A stretch of DNA of 64,000 nucleotides from Cantharellus purpuraceus (lineage: Eukaryota; Basidiomycota; Agaricomycetes; Cantharellales; Hydnaceae): assembly GCA_025174535.1 (NCBI GenBank), contig JALBUN010000047.1, positions 930,001-994,000 of the forward strand. The letters are read 5' to 3'. The notes beneath the pieces are model-generated. The model ran no database searches. It had not been told where the DNA came from and saw only the letters and a list, made by a program, of their open reading frames with translations. Positions 11,759-21,699 of the stretch are shown in pieces (positions within the stretch are counted from its first letter, which is position 1; each line of letters starts with the position of its first letter). A program made the position numbers and the translations under genes.

Positions 11759-12215
11759 GGTAGAATGATGCAGAAGACGCGACACGTCACGTGAGGTTCC
11801 GATGTCCTCATGTCACCACCGCGTTTCGTCACTAGTCGCTGCGAAACTTTCATAGGCTCCATCTGTAGCGTCACATAAATGTGAAATTTTTAATATCTCT
11901 ATTACGCATCCAACGGCCGCCCTCGTACTGTCCTACTTACAGTAAGAGTCAAGACCCCTACTCTAGTTTTGTAGTTACGTCCAGCCACGATAATGTTCAA
12001 GATGTAATCAAAGCACTGGCTGGATGCATCAGGTATCACTTCAATAGCGACTGGCAAAAGTTATCTGGCTCTGCCGTTCATATTCAACCGAATGTCGCCG
12101 GTGAACACTAGTATGCTAGTCTCCACGGAAGAAAGCAACGTCTCAATTACGTTCCCAATGATACATCTACCTCTTGATACATGCCACATGTTTACATGCA
12201 TCCTGTTCTAACAAA
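11759..12215. other. Intergenic region
   Basis: This is the 5' flank of the Ser/Pro-rich gene and the 3' flank of the OLA1 gene. A plus-strand frame at 11881-12111 has no family features. Nothing else is supported. Confidence 0.45.
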
Positions 12216-14497
12216 TCATCCGCCAGCCTTCCAGTAGGCGATGTCTCCATCCGACACTAGTTTCGTTGCAGTTCAAAACATGCATAATGAGGCAAAAACG
12301 AAACTGAACGCACTCTCATAGGGCTTGCCTTGCTGCCTTAACTTGCCGGCCTGAAAGCGTTGAACGAGTTGATGAAAACGACATGTTGCAATGCCATGCA
12401 GAGACGTACCGCTTTAACACCTGCTTCGCTTCCGTACTCTTTGAGATCCTCGTAGCTCATGATTTCACCACAAACAAACTTATTCTCAAAGTCAGAGCTA
12501 TGTAAATGAATCAGTAATATATCAAATGGGACAACTCAATTGCACGGACTGGATAACGCCAGCAGCTTGGGGAGCTTTAGTCCCGCGCCGAATCGTCCAT
12601 GCACGTACTTCATCTGGACCACAGGTGAAGTACCGGATTAACTACCACCGAGTCAATAAATAATGGTCCAAGGGGATGTAACAGAAGGCTCACGTCTAGA
12701 CTGGTATAGCCTGCCTGAGTGATCTTGCCAAGCGCACTCTGTGCCCCAGCCTTCTTCTGTTCCTCTTCCTTCTCTTCTGGGCTGAGAGGGGCAAGACGCT
12801 CCTCGAGGGCAACAGAGAAAGGAATAAGTGGGTCACCAGGGTTGTTTTCATCAATCCAAGCCTTGATCTTCGGTAGCCTGATAAAAAAGGAAATCTCAGC
12901 CATGAATATGAAAGTGTTCTCCAACATGCACTCACCATTTATTCTTTTTCCGAACATAATCTCGTTCGCTGAGATTCACGAGGTACGTCACTGGTTTCGC
13001 AGTGAGAAGCGACAGTGAATTGACTACATCAATCTGGATGAAAGGAGGTGTGATTAACACCAAGTCATACCCAAAGAGACAAAGGAACCGATTCCATCAG
13101 ATGAGAAGAATATCTCAGTGGAATGGGGGCGTTACTCCCTCCTCAACGAGCTGGGTTAATGATCGAGTGCATTGCACTCTTTATCGTCATGTAAATGCAA
13201 CAAGGGCGTTACTTGCCTGCGACAAAACATCAGCAACAAGCTTAATACAACGCGCAAAAAAAGGGGGGAATCAGAGGTGTGGATATCTCAGGGGATGGGG
13301 TGTTACTCCGTCCTCGACGAGCTGGGTTAAGAGATCGAGTGCTTGGCACCCTTTATCGTCCCACAAGACCAAAAAACTGAAATGCTTTCACTTGCCTACT
13401 CAAAGGCAACAAAGTTCGCGTCAGCATTGAATTTACACAATAATGAGCCGAATATATAGGGAGAATAAGGGGGATCAGATGGATAGTTAATCTCAATGGA
13501 CAATGGGGCGTTACTCCCTCCTCGATGAGCTGGGTTAACAATCGAGTGCACTGCACTCTTTGTCATCATTCCAATGAAAGACAGGCGTCCAGCGCGGATG
13601 TGAAGGGAAAAATATAAATCTTTAGATGAGCATACCTCTTTGTTGTTCCAGTCTCCTTTCCGGGCATCCTTGCCGTCCTCTTTCAGCAGTTTCAATATAC
13701 GCTCTTGCGTAGCCTTGGGAGGGATCACCAGTGAATGAAAAAAAAACGCTAGCTGAAAAGAACACTTACAATCTCCTCTGCTCTTTGTCTCCCCGCAAGG
13801 CTTGAGGTGCCCAAGGCCCGTCCAGTCTTCCTTGCGGCTTCTAAACTCTTCTCTACCCACTCTATGTCCTTAAGCTGCAGTTCCTTCTGGATGATTTGCA
13901 TGTCACGCAGTGGATCGACGTCACCTTCCACATGAATGACTTCTGCGTCGTCGAAGGCGCGTACAACTTGAAAGATGCCATCGACAGCACGAACGTGGGA
14001 CAAGAATGCGTTACCAAGCCCAGCGCCAGTCGAAGCTCCCTATCGCCAACAGAAACGTGAATTTCCTGTGAGAACATGACAGGCGGTCGGGAAAACGCAC
14101 AGCCGTCAATCCAGCGATGTCAATGCACGTGAGGAATGCTGGCACTCGTGAGACAGGCTTATAAGTCTCACAAAGCCATTCAAAGCGCGAATCCGGCACG
14201 GGTATACGAGCTTCCTCTGGGTTTATGGTAGCATATGGAAAATTTGCAGCCTTGCCAAGATCTGGGAAGAAATTATCATATTTTGCTATCAAAAGAAACG
14301 CTGCACACACCGGTCTCGGACAAGGCGTTGAAGAAAGACGATTTACCGACGTTGGGTAAGCCTGCACCCATCGGATGCTCGAATATAAGTGTTCACAAAG
14401 TAGTCATAAACGCACCGACAATGCCAATTTTCAGGTTGTTGCTGGGTCTCCCGAGTAAAATCTTTTTTTCTGCTTGAGCTTGTTTCTTCGGAGGCAT
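12216..14497 (-). CDS. OLA1: Obg-like ATPase 1 (OLA1/YchF family)
   Basis: OLA1/YchF proteins are cytosolic P-loop ATPases of the Obg family that bind ribosomes and affect translation and stress response. The start at 14497 gives [20 protein letters not shown]. Exon 1 ends NNLKIGIVG and splices to [16 protein letters not shown], completing the P-loop GLPNVGKSS. Then come [31 protein letters not shown] (switch and Walker B region), [20 protein letters not shown], coiled-coil helices ([19 protein letters not shown]), [19 protein letters not shown] (the NxxE nucleotide-specificity loop), [20 protein letters not shown], and a C-terminal TGS domain ending [11 protein letters not shown]. One intron, 13034-13635, is 602 bp against about 50 bp for the rest and holds a threefold repeat. 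Confidence 0.92.
13111..13570. repeat. Three degenerate copies of an 80-bp repeat inside an OLA1 intron
   Basis: Copies lie at about 13111-13190, 13284-13362 and 13489-13570, spaced roughly 172 and 206 bp. All share the core GCTGGGTTAA preceded by a variant of TTACTCC(C/G)TCCTC and followed by ATCGAGTGC, then a GCACtCTTT-like end. The first and third are closest to each other, and the middle copy carries one extra base relative to them. The surrounding 602-bp segment is clearly intronic, because the flanking exons join to a normal OLA1 protein. Confidence 0.8.
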
Positions 14498-15117
14498 CCT
14501 TTTCTTAACGTGTCGAGGAGAGCTGGTGGCAAAGGTACGAGAAAAGAGGATGAAGTGAAGATTTTTATAATGATGCTTGTTGCAACTTCCAGCGAAGCTG
14601 ATTAGCATCCACGCCCGTCAAAAATATAGGGCGCCTGATCGATTGACGGAGTTCAAACCTAGTGTTTGAGAGTATTAAGCGCTTAAGCAAGCAGTAAGCA
14701 CTTAAGCTTAAGTACGGTGCGTTGACGAGCGACCTACAACCACGACTAACAAATGGTACAGTGTTTGAAAAAGTTACTGTTATCCAAAAATATATAGCTT
14801 CGATAGCTAGTGTAGCAACCATTGACCTTCTGGTCATTCTAACAAAACAAGCCTTACATGACTCGAAAAGATTTCTAGTCTATCGTCCTCTCTGTCTGAC
14901 CATGCTATTCCCACATCCAGTGGGCGTGCTGCTAAAGAAGGGTAACTAACCTACTAGACCCACTCGTTCATGACACACCAGTAACGCAAGTATGCTGACA
15001 TTAGTCTTCAATCATGCTGGGAATCCGATAACACGAAGCGCTCAAACGATATGCCGTTTCGAATCACGAACACACACCAATTCTTTGAAATCTGCAGCGT
15101 TGTGTTAGATGGTAAAA
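14498..15117. other. Intergenic region between OLA1 and the RAD51-like gene
   Basis: This is the upstream region of OLA1. A minus frame at 14565-14837 and a plus frame at 14722-14949 overlap each other but neither resembles a protein family. Short AAGCGCTTAAGC-type inverted motifs occur near 14675-14710. No gene is supported. Confidence 0.45.
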
Positions 15118-16462
15118 TTATAGCATGTGGCTACTGACTGTACTGTGAGACCTAAACACTTCCGCGACGAAGACTTGTGAGCCTTTTGCTTCCGTAGCCT
15201 GCTGCTCCTTGGTCAAGAGGTTATGTGCGCTGGAAAGCCACACTGTTTCATCGGTGAGAAATGTGAAAGATGGCCCAAGGGCTGGTTTTGTCGTGGTATG
15301 GAATGCGGAGTATGGGTTTTGAGGAAGCGACTGGACCGAAACATTCGTCACCTAAAGGGGTCAGGAGTTGAGATATGGCAATTAAAGAGTATGTTGAATC
15401 CTGTAGAAAAACTACAAAGGGGGGTCGGCCCCTTAATGTTACGCGCAAGTATGCACGAGGCTTGGTGAACAGGAACAATCCAATTCCTCTGCGCAAGCAT
15501 TATTGAGTGAGCATCCTTACCAAGGCAGTGAGACCGTAGGTCCGAACGAGCGACCCCAGCTGTTTCATAAACGTCGTCATAATGGCATGCCCTTAATTAC
15601 TTCCTGAAGCGTTCGCGAATACAACTGAGCAGATCAACCAACCTTGTGAGGATTTGGCATTCAATATTGGTGCAAATAACGGTGTGAGTGGGTCTATTAC
15701 GAGGAAGCGTATGTGATGCGGTCCTCCATCTTCACGCTGACTTTGGTCAGTGAAATGAGGGTGCAAATAGATGGGAGCTGTACTTCAAGTAAGATTCGAA
15801 GACCTTCCAGAGCCCGGTTCGCTGCTGCTACATCAAAGCAAGCAGATATGCTTAACCTGTTTAAAGCAGTTTTTAAGCCCTACTTAATCATGTGTCATGC
15901 ATACTAACGAATACAAAACACTTCTGTGAAAGACTCACGAGTCCTGGGTTGAGTTGTAGAATGGCAGCTGCACGTTCCACTATGAACTCACCACCAACGT
16001 CCAGCCAAAATGCTGTATGGTCAGGATAATGGGAGAGATGTCGAAGAATGATTTGCAATACCAGTCCCTGATTTGCATGATTGGTGAGAAGAAGAAAATG
16101 ACCAACACAGAACCCACAGTCTTGCCACTTCTCTGATCACCCGCTATTTCAATTACACCATATTTCCCAAACCCACCAAGCAGCCCATCGAGCTCATCGA
16201 CACCACACAGGCATGCTTCGCGCGTAGTTTCCCGTATCTCTTCGCGACGGAACAATTCATCTCCTCGGGTGGCAGGTGCGGAGACTCGTCTCCCTACTTG
16301 ATCCTTTAGCTCTATGATTTGATTCGCAACACTAATCGGAAATTGTCGATACAATTGAGAACGGGGAATAGATAAAAGCTCCTGTGCGGTTGTGATACCA
16401 GCCTCTTCTAATACTTGATGAACGTCTTTTGCCAGGGAGGGCAGGAGTTTGCGCAACTTCAT
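15118..16462 (-). CDS. RAD51-paralog DNA recombination protein (RAD51D-like)
   Basis: It is a RecA-fold ATPase expected to help RAD51 filament assembly in homologous recombination in the nucleus. The start at 16462 opens MKLRKLLPSLAKDVHQVLEE, a helix-hairpin-helix type N-terminal domain (AGITTAQELLSIPRSQLY). The core follows: GVDELDGLLGGFGKYGVIEI and Walker A GDQRSGKT, then an exon with LQIILRHLSHYPDHTAFWLD and AAAILQLNPGL, RALEGLRILLEVQLPSICT, Walker B region IRFLVIDPLTPLFAPIL, MTTFMKQLGSLVRTYGL, and the C-terminal ALGPSFTFLTDETVWLS with VFVAEVFRSHSTVS. At least five introns interrupt it. Assignment to RAD51D rather than another paralog rests on the N-terminal pattern and is less certain than the superfamily. 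Confidence 0.8.
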
Positions 16463-16557
16463 GATATCACTATTTGCGGAGTTTCAACCCCAGCAACTGG
16501 AACTTCCGCGACCCACCCTGCGAGCTGCAGGTGTCATCACCCTCTTCAACAGTGACC

Positions 16558-17334
16558 ATGATAATTCGACTTTTTCTGATATTAACTAGTGTAGCACTGG
16601 CTGTCTCGCAGACAACATCAACTGTCGCAGACCCCAACCTGTGCGTATAACTGCGCGGATATCCTTCCTGGCAAATAACACTGTATTGAACACAGACCCG
16701 GAGGATCCATTGTCGAAGTAGTCAGCACAAATGCCAATGGCCTGCCGGTTACAGCGACTGTGTAAGTTGTTCGAAATCTTACAGGTTCTTCATCATTGAT
16801 TTCGTGTAGATTGTCCATACCTGCTGGCGGTGCAGCGGCAACGACGTCCACAACCAACCCTCTTGCTGCGACCACCCCAACCCCAGTGACATCCACAACT
16901 ACATCGACGTTAGTACGGTAATGTTTGGATTGTGGATGATCATCTTATTATCTGTAAACAGCTCTCAAACCCCAACTACTTTACCTCTCACTACCGCCCC
17001 AGCCGCTGCACAAGGACCTGTTGCTCAGCCCGCGCCCACCACAGTGCCAGTTGGGCAAGGCGTGACAGAGTACACCTACACAACTGTTGATGCCCTCGGA
17101 CACACCACGGTTCTACAGGACTTTTTCACGCCATCATACAATACACTACCACCCCCAAGCTCACCTGCAGTGGGCACTATACTTGGGATGAGTGCCTGGT
17201 CAGCACTCATCGGTACAAATACTGCGGGTGGGCCAACAAATGGAGCCGTGAGTTGGCAGCCAACACGGTCGGGAGTTGGAGGATTGGCAGCCTTAGGGTG
17301 TGGGATCATGGCGGGTGCCTTGACTCTGTTGTGA
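16558..17334 (+). CDS. Secreted, Thr/Ser-rich, probably GPI-anchored surface protein, 206 residues
   Basis: Exons 16558-16640, 16696-16761, 16810-16908 and 16962-17334 keep frame and end at a TGA. The N-terminus MIIRLFLILTSVALAVSQTT is a clear signal peptide. The middle is Thr/Ser/Pro-rich (ATTPTPVTSTTTSTS, LPLTTAPAAAQGP) and likely heavily O-mannosylated. A conserved-looking segment TEYTYTTVDALGHTTVLQDF precedes a small-residue and hydrophobic tail (GVGGLAALGCGIMAGALTLL), as expected for a GPI-addition signal. Fungal wall and surface proteins of this type are common; I cannot name a family. Confidence 0.75.
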
Positions 17335-17703
17335 TGATATGGGACATTATATGACGGACGTTTGTTAGATCGTACTTAATGACTGTGCTGCTGTAACCAG
17401 ACATGTGTGGAGAGAGAAAGAGATAATTAATTAAGGCGCTGAGGGTGGACCAAAAACTACTGTGGATCCATTGCTTATGCTGGCTTCGCCACCGACTGGT
17501 ATGAGATATGGAGGGAAGGTGGCAAAAAGGAAGTTTGGAACAGGTACCAGGTACAACTATATGTGGTCGTATGGTTTCAATATCACGTGACACGGCTGAG
17601 GTTCAAAGGTTTCACGCGTCGAAACCTTGTCTTTGTTTCTGTCGACCACCACCATTTGCCCACCCCTCTCTTGTTCATTCGTTTCATAGTCTCTCACAAC
17701 GAC
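17335..17703. promoter_or_regulatory. Putative cyclin promoter with MCB box in an inverted repeat
   Basis: An ACGCGT (MluI cell-cycle box, bound by MBF-type factors in fungi) lies at 17614-17619, 85 bp before the cyclin ATG. It sits between perfect 8-bp inverted arms, AAGGTTTC at 17606-17613 and GAAACCTT at 17621-17628. A CACGTG is at 17584-17589. The motif matches are direct; function is inferred. Confidence 0.4.
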
Positions 17704-19563
17704 ATGGCTTTAAATCGGGTGCGTGAATTTGTGTGTTGTAGTGCGCTTTCTCATGTCTCTCAAAGCTCGCTGCACGTCGTGCACAACGAGTCAAAGTTAC
17801 TGATGAGAATGCCACCGCCCAAGGTCCCGTCCTCACGAAGCGCACAGTTCCTACTTTCCCGCCCCCTGGTGGTGCACAGCGCGTCCCCATTGCAAACAAG
17901 GTCGTCCCCCAAGCAGCCGGAACTCAACGAGCTGCTCTAGGTGAAGTCACTATCAATCACCGCAAGGTGCTGTTTCAGTCGAAACTTTCTGTAACTTTTC
18001 ATAATATTATACAACAGGACTCTAACATTCCTAGCAAGCCGTCCCAAGGTGGAGCTAATAAACGCTTTAGGTCTTCTTCGGTTGTTATTTCTGCGACTGC
18101 CTCGCAGGAATCCTCTCAACCTCTCGCTCCCATCTCATCAATCGTCAACCGTCCCCCGACTCGGGTTCCCCGTGTATCAGCCTCCACTGGGATAACAAAC
18201 TCCCTTCATGTTGAAATCCTTCCGGCTACCTTGGTGAAGGAAGGTGACGATGATCTCGATGTCAACATGGATGTTGAAGAGCCTGGACAAATCACTCGAG
18301 GCATCCAACTCGGTATGCGATGTGTGGACATTGCCTCCGAAGACGAGGAATTACACAAGACGGAGGTCGAGGCTATGGTCGGCGCCGAGGTGTCTCATGC
18401 ATTTCCACCACATCGTGCTCGTTCGCCCGTACTCACCTCTTCCCCTGCATCATCACCCATTGCCTCCGTGCCTGCTTCTCCCATCCACTCTCCCGCCGAA
18501 GTTCGTCCATGGCCTGCCCCAGCGTCCCCCAAGACGCGCGCTGAAATACAACGCATACGTGACTCATTCGTCGATGACATCGATGAACATGACACAACTT
18601 TGGTTACAGAGTATGCCGATGACATTTTTGCATATATGGCCCGTCTTGAAGAAGAGAGTATGCCCGGCGACCGATACGTCGATGGCCAGGGCGAGATCAA
18701 TTGGGAAATGCGGCAGACTCTTGTTGACTGGCTCCTCCAGGTCCACCTTCGTTACCGTCTCCTCCCCGAAACTCTTTGGATTGCTGTCAATATTGTTGAT
18801 CGCTTCTTGACAAAACGTGTCGTCAGTCTTGTGAAGCTTCAGCTTGTTGGGGTCACTGCGATGTTTATTGCCGCAAAGTACGAGGAGATCGTAGCTCCTA
18901 AGTTAGCAATGTCTTCATGATGATCCTTATATGTGACTGATGGTTCTTCTGCACCAGCCTGGATGATTTTGTGTTCATGACAGAGAACGGTTACCAGAAA
19001 GATGAGGTTATCAAGGGTGAACGCATTATCCTCCAGACGCTTGATTTTCGCATCTCGTCGTACTGTAGCCCATACTCGTGGGTTCGCAAGATCTCTAAGG
19101 CGGATGATTATGATCTCCAAACACGCACGCTGAGCAAGTTTCTGATGGAAGTAACTCTCCTGGATTACAGGTTTCTTAGAGTCAAGCCCAGCATGGTTGC
19201 CGCTGTTGGTATGTACAGTGCCAGAAGAATGCTAGGTGGTGATTGGGTGTGTATGATTCATACCTGTCGTAATATTTGGCTAAATTCGAGCAGAACGAGG
19301 CTTTCATTTACTACTCCGGATTCACCGAGGCGCAACTCGAGCCTGGACACACTTTACTTATCGAGAAGCTGGTAGAGCCCGATTTTGACAAGCAATACAT
19401 CTATAAGAAGTATCTGCACAAAAAGTTTCTTAAAGTCTGTATCATGCAATCGGGTACTTCTCTCGGTATTGACGCGCATGCTCAGGCTAGTAGCTTTGCT
19501 CGTGAATGGGCCATTCGGGCAGCTGGGGGCAATGAAGCTAACGGAAACATGGTGCAACCGTAA
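17704..19563 (+). CDS. G2/mitotic B-type cyclin
   Basis: It is the regulatory subunit of CDK1 driving mitotic entry. Exon 1 is five codons (MALNR, 17704-17718), exon 2 is 17766-17966, exon 3 is 18018-18901, and later exons run to 19563. A destruction-box-like RAALGEVTI lies near residue 60. A Ser/Pro-rich linker follows. The cyclin box starts at about DDIFAYMARLEEESMPGDRY and carries WEMRQTLVDWLLQVHLRYRL, ETLWIAVNIVDRFL and FIAAKYEEIVAPN, with the conserved MRxxLVDWL and KYEE motifs. The C-terminal cyclin fold has VIKGERIILQTLDFRIS, YSWVRKISKADDYDLQTRTL and LEPGHTLLIEKLVEPDF. The protein ends with a degenerate Gly/Asn tail. All core residues are present. Confidence 0.95.
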
Positions 19564-20043
19564 ACGTGAAGTGGTGGCATATGGATGGACGAGTTTCAAC
19601 CATGCTTTCGCATTGCTTTGTATGTCTCTTACCCCCCGCGCCTTTTATCACAACTTCTATGACATAACCCTACTATTCCGGGGTACTCTCCATCCATTCT
19701 GCGACCAATGATCTGTCTTGCATGCCAGGTTTCTCAACACGTACACACTTCTCGCTATGTTGTTTCTTGCTTAGCCGTGCATTTATAGTTTTCATCCCCT
19801 TTACAACCCTGCACTTTCCCCTTGGTATACATTGTGCATACACGCTGTTCTCAAGCGTTGCCAACTGTATTTATCCTGTTGTTCAAACTACCATTTCTTT
19901 ATCACACTAGAAGGATGCAATGCTATTTGTAACGTTGAACGTCAATGGTGCACGTCGAAAATAAGTGTTAACAAAAACTGTTTCCTGACTTAATATAATA
20001 CAATCCACATGCTCCATCATGTTTGTTATCACAAAATCATAAT
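19564..20043. other. Intergenic region between convergent genes
   Basis: This is the shared 3' flank of the cyclin (plus) and the next gene (minus). It is AT-rich, with poly-pyrimidine tracts. No gene is supported. Confidence 0.5.
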
Positions 20044-21119
20044 CTACTCTTCAGACTTGCTAATACATGATGCTGCTGCTGCACTGTTCACCTCAAACGG
20101 TGTCCATGCCGTTTCCTCTGCTATAGAAGATTGGGATTCTTCCGACTCCTCAATGATGCGCTCAGTGATGGCATTCTCTCCAGGGGCTGGTGCGCGGTTG
20201 AGTTCGGGAAACTGTTCTAACGTTCGGCTCCATCGTGACAACAGTGTCTGCATGCTTGTCGCACCGTCGTGTTGGTGACTGGGCTGGTCCACGAACCCAC
20301 CAAAAGCGTGGATTGCGTGTCCCAGCTCTCGAGTACGTTTGCGGTTATACATATGTGACGGGCCTTTGTGACGGAACCCTAAGGGTTCGTCCAGCACCGG
20401 GGGCAAATATGACAGTGCTGAGCAGAATCGGGGCAGTGATAAGAGAGCTGCAAAAATGAAAATGATGCAATGGAGAGTAAAATCACGCACAAGTGCGTTC
20501 CAGCTTGACATCCATCACCTTGCGCTGGTCCAAAGGTTTCCATTCCGTCTCCGCGTCAGAGTCAGACGTTCTATCCAAGAGAGCCTTCTCTCTGACTTCC
20601 GGGTTGAGATACACATGCAACTCATCCAGCCCTATTCCACCCTCACGCTTTGCGTCTATCTCTGGCGCTACGACCTGTATAATCTTCCCATCGAGTGGAA
20701 TAGCATCCGCATCCTCCGCACGGGCAAACATGGCATGCAAGAAAGGCAAGGATGACGACTGGACATCGGAGTCCTGCGCGGCACACAAACCCCATTATGT
20801 AGAAAGATACAAAAATTGGATTTGTACTACATACCCGCTGAACAACAAATTCCTGGATCTTCCCAAACCTACGCTCGACGTCACGTACGATAGCAAACGC
20901 GTGTGCCATGCTTGCTATGCCATCCCACGGGCGTACAAATATCATGCGAGGGTGGAGGGAACGCTTTTTCGCCGACCTGTCCCTTTGCTCCTCGCGTGCA
21001 TCGCGCCTAGCAGCCGGAGGGGAATCATGGGGGGGCGGAGGCACATCTGTCGACGTAGATGCACGCAAATGCGAGGCGTGAAGACGACGGCTAGCGGTCC
21101 TTACAGCCCTATAGGACAT
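20044..21119 (-). CDS. Conserved-looking unknown, probably mitochondrial
   Basis: Three exons join in frame. The first ends EFVVQR at an intron GTATGT..GCGCAG, the second runs DSDVQSSSLPFLHAMF to VMDVKLERT, and the third begins LLSLPRFCSALSYLPPVLDE. The N-terminus (MSYRAVRTASRRLHASHLRA) is Arg/Ser-rich without acids, typical of a mitochondrial presequence. A core MIFVRPWDGIASMAHAFAIV with DVERRFGKIQEFV has an RRM-like beta-alpha-beta pattern. The third exon carries FRHKGPSHMYNRKR, and the C-terminus is acidic and Ser-rich. A role in mitochondrial gene expression is a guess; I do not recognise the family. Confidence 0.65.
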
Positions 21120-21699
21120 GGGAGGAAATTTCGCATAGGCTATTAGGCGCCACAGTGTAGGTCACGTGCCTTTGCCGATCTTCGAAGCACGACTCTGTCG
21201 GTCGTACGTGAGTGACAAGCAAGATTTATTGCGTCGCCACCGCTCTCTTGCGCGACCGGAGGAGAAATTCCGGGCCGTGCTCAAGCCGGCGGAAGCCAAA
21301 TACATAGGAGAGAGAGGAAGAAAAAAAAAAAAATACAAATATTCAATTGGGAAAGTGGAAGGGTGGGTATGTGCGAATTATATGAGCGGTCGGAAAATGA
21401 CTTCGATTGAGAGGGTTCAGACGGGGGGGAGGACAAAAAGACGCGAGGTGGAATAGGGTGAGAAACATGGTATATTTTACAAGACGAGCAAGGGTGAAAG
21501 GGCCGAGCGGCTATACGGCAGTATGAACATAATTCACGTGCCTTCTCCAGAGAAGCCGGCCAACTCGTTGCTCGATCCAGTGTACTGTGGAAAAGCGGCA
21601 CAAATGTGTTGGCGGAGACCGAAATGCCATGTGGAGAGACATTATAGTATAAGGGAATGGTTGAAATTCCCCTCCATGCTGCAAAGTATATTTGATAGA
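21120..21699. other. Intergenic region
   Basis: It contains a run of 13 or so A at about 21311-21333 and no supported gene. It is the 5' flank of the mitochondrial unknown and the 3' flank of the fusion gene. Confidence 0.5.
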
